From Candidatus Saccharimonadota bacterium (GTDB taxonomy: Bacteria; Patescibacteriota; Saccharimonadia; Saccharimonadales; Saccharimonadaceae), in assembly GCA_900555675.1 (NCBI GenBank), contig UNSN01000009.1:1-19853 (forward strand): a DNA stretch of 19,853 bases, read 5' to 3'. Shown one piece after another: positions 15,827-19,853 of the stretch. The number at the start of each line of letters is the position of its first letter. The first letter of the stretch is position 1. The position numbers and the translations under genes are program-made. Under the pieces are notes generated by a model. That model saw only the letters and a list, made by a program, of their open reading frames with translations. It was not told where the DNA came from and searched no databases.

Positions 15827-15855
15827 ATTGTATTAAAAATTTTTCATTTTGTCAA
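15827..15855 (-). promoter_or_regulatory. Promoter of the nusA-clpC-radA operon
   Basis: On the minus strand a perfect TTGACA (15855-15850), a 17-nt spacer and TACAAT (15832-15827, 5/6). The -35 box overlaps the TGA stop of the HNH nuclease gene. The predicted transcript start is about 15820. Confidence 0.75.
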
Positions 15856-16544
15856 TTTACTTCAGTACATTTTTCCAGAATGCCCGACATCGCGCTTTTT
15901 TCAGCTTCCGTTACCCACAAGCGATATTTTCGTTTCACAGCCACTTGTCGCGCAATATATTGACACCTAAAAGATTTATTGCTCGGTAGCCAAGTCGCCG
16001 CGTCGCCGTCACCTTTGGCCTGGTTCGCTGGACCATCAACCGCCAATAGATTCAACGGATCGTTCGCTAATTTCTCTCGTTCTTCTGGAGAAATTTGCTG
16101 CGCGCCCTTTTGCCAAGCATCGCTCAAAGCCACGACGTGATCAATCTGAACCTTAGAACTGGTCTTTTCACCGCGCTGAAATTGAATTGTTTGACCAGTG
16201 TATGGATCATTCAGCACACCCGACAAAACTCGACATTTTTCATCAATTTTCTCATCCGTCAAATCTCGCGCCAGAATCACTTCCCGCACAGAGCAGCCGT
16301 TAATTTTACCCCAGCCATTGCCGAATTGTTTTCTGGAATAACCAGTTTTCGGCGCTCGCCCCTTAACTTCTATCTTTTCCAATTCCGCTTTGGCGCTCGA
16401 ATTGCCAAATAATTCTCGCTGCGTTGAGGTTTGAATTGTCTGAGGCTCGGGTTGTGAAATTCGCGAAGCCCAAACCGCCACGCCAGCCACCAGAATTACC
16501 AGCGCAATCACCACTTGCCGACGTCGTATTTTATTCACCCTCAT
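15852..16544 (-). CDS. Secreted or membrane-anchored HNH nuclease (GmrSD C-terminal/DUF1524-like)
   Basis: A 230-residue protein with a basic start and one hydrophobic segment (about 11-27, VVIALVILVAGVAVWA), i.e. a signal anchor or uncleaved signal, then a linker and a His-Asn-His nuclease domain: Asp135-His136 in VQIDHVVALSDAW, NDPLNLLAV (about 161-169), and NQAKGDGDAATWLP (about 174-187) followed by YIARQVAVKRKYRLWV. This is the layout of secreted HNH/DUF1524 nucleases common in Actinobacteria and TM7. Four cysteines (84, 104, 194, 226) suggest disulfides outside the cell. Likely role: cutting environmental or host DNA for nucleotide scavenging or uptake, as Saccharibacteria cannot make nucleotides de novo. 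No Shine-Dalgarno; the ATG lies 6 nt after a TATAAT. It is divergent from the M1 peptidase gene. Confidence 0.85.
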   Translation of the reverse strand: MRVNKIRRRQVVIALVILVAGVAVWASRISQPEPQTIQTSTQRELFGNSSAKAELEKIEVKGRAPKTGYSRKQFGNGWGKINGCSVREVILARDLTDEKIDEKCRVLSGVLNDPYTGQTIQFQRGEKTSSKVQIDHVVALSDAWQKGAQQISPEEREKLANDPLNLLAVDGPANQAKGDGDAATWLPSNKSFRCQYIARQVAVKRKYRLWVTEAEKSAMSGILEKCTEVN

Positions 16545-16550
16545 GGCTGT

Positions 16551-16558
16551 ATTATAAT
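16551..16558. promoter_or_regulatory. Shared divergent -10 box of the HNH nuclease and M1 peptidase genes
   Basis: The 8-mer ATTATAAT holds TATAAT on the plus strand (16553-16558) and TATAAT on the minus strand (16556-16551). Each lies exactly 6 nt before its own ATG (16565 and 16544). The start codons are only 20 nt apart, neither gene has a Shine-Dalgarno, and -35 matches are weak on both sides. Confidence 0.6.
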
Positions 16559-16564
16559 TAAATT

Positions 16565-19078
16565 ATGACTAAAGTTCCACGATTACTCGACACATTCACA
16601 CCAAATCATTACAACTTAACTCTCGATTTAACACGCGCCGAGGAAAAAGAATTTTCTGGCACAGTTATCATTTCTGGCGAGTCAACTGGCGAATCAATTT
16701 CGCTACATTCCAAGGGTTTAACAATTCAATCAGCCACAATCGACAATCAGCCCGCCGACGTCTCATTCGGCGAGTTTGACGAATTGAAATTATCCCAACC
16801 GAACCTTGAAAACGGAAACCACACAATTCGCATCGATTTTTCTGGAACCATCACCGACGCAATGCACGGATTATATCCTTGCTACTTCACTCACGACGGC
16901 GTTAAAAAACAGCTTTTCGCAACTCAATTTGAATCACATCACGCCCGCGAAGTTTTCCCTTGCGTTGATGAACCGGCCGCCAAAGCTGAATACGATTTGA
17001 CACTGATCACCCAAACAGTAATAACAGTTTTAGGAAATATGCCTGTAAAAAGCGAAGAAGAAAATGATGATTCTCTCACGACGACATTTGAGAAAACACC
17101 GCGAATGAGCAGTTATCTTCTGGCTTTCGTCATCGGTGAATTGCACAAAAAATCCGCCCGCACCAAATCTGGCGTCGAGGTTAACATCTGGGCGACACCA
17201 GCTCAGAATGAAAATACCTTAGATTTTGCGTTAGACATCGCCACTCGCTCAATCGATTTTTATGACGAATATTTCGGGGTCAAATATCCATTGCCAAAAT
17301 CCGATCACGTCGCCCTTCCCGACTTTTCGTCTGGCGCCATGGAAAACTGGGGATTAATTACTTACCGCGAAAGTTGTTTGCTTGCGGACCCAGAATTGAC
17401 CCCAGAATCATCCAGACGCTTCATTGCCACGGTTATCGCGCACGAGCTCAGCCACCAATGGTTTGGCAATTTAGTTACCATGCAGTGGTGGAACGACTTG
17501 TGGCTCAACGAAAGCTTTGCCAATATGATGGAATATGTAGCAATTGACGCGCTCCAGCCGGATTGGCATATGTGGGAAGATTTTGCCACGAATGAAGTGA
17601 CGGCCGCACTCAGGCGCGACAGTTTGGACGGCGTTCAATCCGTTCAAGCCGATATCAATCATCCAGATGAAATCAGCACTTTGTTCGACGCGGCGATTGT
17701 TTATGCTAAGGGCGGACGGCTGCTTGTTATGGTTAGAAAACTTATTGGCGAAGAGGCATTTCGCGCTGGACTTAAATCATATTTTGAAAAATTCGCGTAT
17801 AAAAACACCGTCGGAAATGATCTATGGCAAGAATTGGAATCAGCGAGCGGTCAGCCAATCGTCAATCTAATGAACGCTTGGATTTCCCAACCTGGCATTC
17901 CTGTCGTATCAGTTTCAAACAGTCATGACGCGGCGATTTTAAGTCAGGAGCGATTCTTCATCGGCGAACACCAACCATCCGACGCATTATGGCCGATTCC
18001 ATTATTCGCAAACCAGCCACTTGACGTAAAGGTTCTAAATCAAAAAGAAACCACCATTTCCATTGAAAAACCATTACAATTAAACTGCGGCTTAAGCGCC
18101 CACTTCGTCACCAAATATGATGAATCCACTCGCGAATATTTATTGAAAAACATTACAGAATTGCCAACCTTGGATAAGATTTGCATTTTACAGGACGCGA
18201 CAATACTCGCCCGCGCTGGATTTGAAAACTCGGCGTCACTACTTCCATTGGCATTGTCGCTAAAAACCGAAACCAACGAAAAAGTCTTCGGGATGGCGGC
18301 TGGCGCCTTGACGGAACTGCGAAAATTCGTCGATGATAATGACGCCGCCAGAGATTCATTAAAGAAAATTTCTGGAGAATTTGCGCGCGCCACATTTGAG
18401 GAATTGGGCTGGGATGAAAAAGATGGCGAATCGGACGACGACCGCGAACGACGCACCACGGCTTTAAGTTTGATGATGTATAGCGAAGATAAAGAAGTTT
18501 TGAACGAGGCAAAAACGCGTTTTGATAGCAACAAACTGGCAGACTTACCGACAGAGATCCGAGCTTTAATTATCAGCGCAAACGTGAGACATTTCGAGAC
18601 GCCAGAGATGATTGAAAATCTCTTTGCTGCATATAAAAACACGCCGTCAAATGACCTGCAGAATGATATTGCAATTGGACTAACTTCCACTAAAAACCCC
18701 AAAACCGCAGAAAAAATTCTTGCCAACATTAAAGATTCCGATATTATCCGTCCGCAAGACGCCAGTCGTTGGTTTGTGTATTTAATTCGGACGCGGGAAA
18801 ATCGCCAGATTGCGTGGAATTGGCTGAAAGAAAACTGGGCGTGGGTCGAAGATACGTTTGGTGATGATAAAAGCTACGACGATTTTATTCGCTACGCCGC
18901 CACATCCCTACTGACAACCGACGAACTTAACGACTTTCGACAATTCTTTGAGCCGATGATGAATATTCCAGCTCTCACCAGAACGATTAAGCTGGGAATT
19001 ACCGAAATATCCGCGCGCGTCGAGTTGATTGAGCGAGATAAGGCGGACGTGCTCTCTGCTTTGCAAACAACACTGTGA
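16565..19078 (+). CDS. M1-family zinc aminopeptidase (PepN/ERAP-like)
   Basis: Removes N-terminal residues from peptides. The 837 residues follow the M1 order: N-terminal beta domain (about 1-190), thermolysin-like catalytic domain with the exopeptidase motif GAMEN (257-261) and zinc site HELSH (293-297) plus Glu316 in LWLNESFANMMEY, and a helical C-terminal ERAP1-like domain (about 500-837). All catalytic residues are present. No signal peptide is visible, so it should work in the cytosol on peptides imported by a host-dependent cell lacking amino acid synthesis. There is no Shine-Dalgarno; the ATG is 6 nt after a TATAAT, suggesting a leaderless mRNA. The last codon is followed directly by AT-rich promoter-like DNA, and I saw no clear terminator. 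Confidence 0.96.
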   Translation: MTKVPRLLDTFTPNHYNLTLDLTRAEEKEFSGTVIISGESTGESISLHSKGLTIQSATIDNQPADVSFGEFDELKLSQPNLENGNHTIRIDFSGTITDAMHGLYPCYFTHDGVKKQLFATQFESHHAREVFPCVDEPAAKAEYDLTLITQTVITVLGNMPVKSEEENDDSLTTTFEKTPRMSSYLLAFVIGELHKKSARTKSGVEVNIWATPAQNENTLDFALDIATRSIDFYDEYFGVKYPLPKSDHVALPDFSSGAMENWGLITYRESCLLADPELTPESSRRFIATVIAHELSHQWFGNLVTMQWWNDLWLNESFANMMEYVAIDALQPDWHMWEDFATNEVTAALRRDSLDGVQSVQADINHPDEISTLFDAAIVYAKGGRLLVMVRKLIGEEAFRAGLKSYFEKFAYKNTVGNDLWQELESASGQPIVNLMNAWISQPGIPVVSVSNSHDAAILSQERFFIGEHQPSDALWPIPLFANQPLDVKVLNQKETTISIEKPLQLNCGLSAHFVTKYDESTREYLLKNITELPTLDKICILQDATILARAGFENSASLLPLALSLKTETNEKVFGMAAGALTELRKFVDDNDAARDSLKKISGEFARATFEELGWDEKDGESDDDRERRTTALSLMMYSEDKEVLNEAKTRFDSNKLADLPTEIRALIISANVRHFETPEMIENLFAAYKNTPSNDLQNDIAIGLTSTKNPKTAEKILANIKDSDIIRPQDASRWFVYLIRTRENRQIAWNWLKENWAWVEDTFGDDKSYDDFIRYAATSLLTTDELNDFRQFFEPMMNIPALTRTIKLGITEISARVELIERDKADVLSALQTTL

Positions 19079-19095
19079 TATATTATGCCACATTT

Positions 19096-19137
19096 TTGAC
19101 AAAATCTATTGACATTTTATACTATTAGTGATATATA
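19096..19137 (+). promoter_or_regulatory. Two overlapping strong promoters reading towards the right-end unit
   Basis: First: TTGACA (19096-19101), 16 nt, TATACT (19118-19123). Second: TTGACA (19109-19114), 17 nt, TATATA (19132-19137). Both have perfect -35 boxes and lie in AT-rich DNA like the rest of the chromosome. They may belong to a native gene that once followed, or now drive the ORFan/ribozyme transcript. Confidence 0.65.
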
Positions 19138-19151
19138 TATATTAGCTTTTG

Positions 19152-19199
19152 TTGACAAGTTGAGATTTATTCCTTGTCCGAAAGCGCACTTTGACAAGT
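19152..19199 (+). repeat. Direct repeat TTGACAAGT and small hairpin at the composition boundary
   Basis: TTGACAAGT occurs at 19152-19160 and again at 19191-19199. GACAAG (19154-19159) can also pair with CTTGTC (19173-19178). The second copy begins the left arm of the long inverted repeat. The base composition changes at about this point. Confidence 0.5.
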
Positions 19200-19210
19200 G
19201 AAGAGAATCT
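19193..19210 (+). repeat. Left arm of long-range inverted repeat (panhandle)
   Basis: GACAAGTGAAGAGAATCT is complementary to 19776-19792 over 17 pairs with one bulged A (19201 or 19202). The arms enclose the whole ORFan and its folded leader. Confidence 0.75.
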
Positions 19211-19216
19211 ATAAGA

Positions 19217-19319
19217 CGAAGGTGAGATTTTGCGATATTTTAAGAAGTATCCCGAAACCTCATCTTCGATCGTTCGCCATCCGGGCATCGATCAGTGTTT
19301 CCAACACGGGCGTTCGCCC
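19217..19319 (+). other. Folded leader upstream of the ORFan
   Basis: Several clear stems lie in about 100 nt: CGAAGGTGAG (19217-19226) with CTCATCTTCG (19259-19268), ten pairs with one G-U; GATCG (19268-19272) with CGATC (19289-19293), continuing inside as GCC/GGC (19276-19278/19284-19286); GTGTT (19295-19299) with AACAC (19303-19307); GGGC (19308-19311) with GCCC (19316-19319). The first two share base 19268. Such density is absent from the other intergenic gaps here. No known RNA family is recognised. Confidence 0.55.
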
Positions 19320-19340
19320 AGATGAGGAGAAGGTACTGCA

Positions 19341-19730
19341 ATGTCTACGTTCATCACCCCCGAAGTCAAGGCAAAGAGGGCTGCCAGCATCGAAGAGACA
19401 AAGAAGAGGATGGAGACGCTCAGGAGAAATGAAGCCTCCCGTTTCTTCGAAGAGGGAATCCCCACACTGTGCGAGAAAGTCAGGAAAGCCGCAATCGATG
19501 AATACCTTATGAAAGGTAAACTTCCAGACGCGATCTGTGTCTATGATCACGACCGCCTAATCACCCAGGCAGTCGCAAACAGCCACAGCTGTCGCGAGGC
19601 ACTCCTTAAGAAGCTCAGGGGTCTCGAAGAGAAGATCCGTGACGTTGAATTCAGATACACAGAATCCAACCCGTGGGTAACTACTCCCGATCCTTGCGTT
19701 ATCGTCTACTTCTCCAACAACCAGGAGTAG
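19341..19730 (+). CDS. ORFan protein of 129 residues in the ribozyme-linked unit
   Basis: I do not recognise this protein. It starts with ATG behind a strong Shine-Dalgarno (GAGGAGAAGG, 7 nt spacer). Residues about 7-60 are charged and helical (KRAASIEETKKRMETLRRNE), followed by a mixed region (KLPDAICVYDHD, about 59-70), a second helical stretch (about 83-100, REALLKKLRGLEEKIRD), and a C-terminal strand-like segment (DPCVIVYFSNNQE). There is no signal peptide or membrane helix. Codons favour C/G endings and AGG/AAG/ATC/CTC, unlike the neighbouring genes, which points to a foreign origin. It is enclosed by the inverted repeat and followed by a hairpin and a hammerhead ribozyme. It lacks the GYxDxG signature described for Obelisk Oblin-1. 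It could be a small RNA- or nucleoprotein-binding protein, but nothing visible proves that. Confidence 0.75.
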   Translation: MSTFITPEVKAKRAASIEETKKRMETLRRNEASRFFEEGIPTLCEKVRKAAIDEYLMKGKLPDAICVYDHDRLITQAVANSHSCREALLKKLRGLEEKIRDVEFRYTESNPWVTTPDPCVIVYFSNNQE

Positions 19731-19751
19731 CAGGCAATAGCCTCGCAAACA

Positions 19752-19776
19752 TGGCGAGTCTGTAGACTCTCCGCCA
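19752..19776 (+). other. Hairpin after the ORFan stop codon
   Basis: TGGCGAGTC (19752-19760) pairs with GACT (19765-19768) and CGCCA (19772-19776), with CTC bulged (19769-19771) and a TGTA loop. No T-run follows, so it is not a normal terminator. It directly precedes the right arm of the panhandle. Confidence 0.6.
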
Positions 19777-19792
19777 GATTCTCTCACTTGTC
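19776..19792 (+). repeat. Right arm of long-range inverted repeat (panhandle)
   Basis: AGATTCTCTCACTTGTC pairs with 19193-19210. It ends one base before the hammerhead ribozyme, so panhandle and ribozyme could stack. Confidence 0.75.
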
Positions 19793-19793
19793 G

Positions 19794-19850
19794 TGTTTGC
19801 TCCATAGATGCGTGTCTATGCTGATGAGTCGGAAACGACGAAAGCGAACA
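19794..19850 (+). ncRNA. Type III hammerhead self-cleaving ribozyme
   Basis: All conserved core positions are present. Stem III: TGTTTGC (19794-19800) with GCGAACA (19844-19850), seven pairs including one G-U. U16.1 and C17 are 19801-19802, so cleavage is expected between 19802 and 19803 (CUC, an allowed NUH triplet). Stem I: CATAGA (19803-19808) with TCTATG (19815-19820), loop TGCGTG. Core CTGATGA at 19821-19827. Stem II: GTCG (19828-19831) with CGAC (19836-19839), closed by a GAAA tetraloop. Then GAAA (19840-19843), whose last A pairs with U16.1. Stem III is the open one, hence type III, the form usual in viroid-like RNAs and also found in some bacterial and phage DNA. It lies on the same strand as the ORFan, 63 nt after its stop, and would cut the 3' end of that transcript. 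Confidence 0.9.
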
Positions 19851-19853
19851 ATT

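Noticed and set aside
15736..15828. Longer nusA reading frame with 31 extra codons.
   Set aside because: It would translate the terminator-like hairpin, and the ATG at 15735 has AAGGAG and the usual NusA N-terminus.
18040..18729. A 229-codon minus-strand frame inside the M1 peptidase gene.
   Set aside because: It is antisense to a clear M1 domain, Ser/Lys-rich without motifs, and has the look of a shadow frame.
19152..19192. Left-flank sequence with a GACAAG/CTTGTC stem followed by CGAAAG looks like the second half of another hammerhead.
   Set aside because: The CTGATGA segment before the stem is missing, as is the cleavage-site strand; only the GAAA-like piece matches.
19260..19550. A 96-codon open frame on the minus strand across the leader and start of the ORFan.
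   Set aside because: It has no good ribosome site, overlaps the folded leader, and the plus-strand ORF has a strong Shine-Dalgarno in the same direction as the ribozyme.
19341..19730. Oblin-1 of an Obelisk.
   Set aside because: The protein is shorter and lacks the GYxDxG motif; only the general idea of a coding RNA with a type III hammerhead is shared.
1..19853. CRISPR arrays, tRNA genes, insertion sequences.
   Set aside because: No regularly spaced repeats, no cloverleaf with T-loop GGTTCRA and no transposase frame were seen on either strand.

Overview
The window reads as a chromosomal piece of a patescibacterium (CPR), most likely Candidatus Saccharibacteria (TM7). The basis is moderate GC, standard stop usage including TGA, very tight gene packing, and a gene set typical of that group: NusA, ClpC, RadA, PIN-TRAM protein, class A PBP, TyrRS, RecG, RsmD and an M1 aminopeptidase. 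The placement is inferred from protein character only; no database search was possible.

Layout from left to right. (1) 1-486, minus strand: a membrane-anchored lysozyme-like gene cut by the left edge. Its anchor and its catalytic domain lie in two frames joined at an A AAA AAG slippery heptamer, followed by a stop and a hairpin. (2) 487-863: gene-free and structured, with two terminators for the next operon. (3) 864-6246, minus strand: operon tyrS - HAD/phosphomannomutase-like - recG - zinc phospholipase C-like - rsmD, with genes abutting or overlapping by a few bases. (4) 6320-8980, plus strand: a class A penicillin-binding protein whose terminator lies inside the convergent PIN-TRAM gene. 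(5) 8986-15735, minus strand: operon nusA - clpC - membrane zincin - radA - PIN-TRAM, preceded by a strong promoter and an attenuator-like hairpin. (6) 15852-16544, minus strand: a secreted or membrane-anchored HNH nuclease, divergent from (7) 16565-19078, plus strand: an M1 aminopeptidase.

(8) From about 19190 to the right edge the character of the DNA changes. It is more GC-rich with different codon choice. An ORFan of 129 codons sits behind a strongly folded leader. A 17-bp inverted repeat closes leader and tail into a panhandle. Just outside it lies a complete type III hammerhead ribozyme (19794-19850) that ends 3 nt before the window edge. This unit resembles a self-cleaving, viroid-like or mobile RNA element more than a Saccharibacteria gene. 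A chimeric assembly join is the main alternative.

The genes combine core information processing (transcription, tRNA charging, repair, proteolysis) with cell-surface work (PBP, lysozyme-like hydrolase, surface zincin, secreted nuclease) and peptide use (M1 peptidase), as expected for a small parasite or epibiont. Three genes (PBP, HNH nuclease, M1 peptidase) share one start arrangement, TATAAT - 6 nt - start codon without a Shine-Dalgarno sequence, which predicts leaderless mRNAs.
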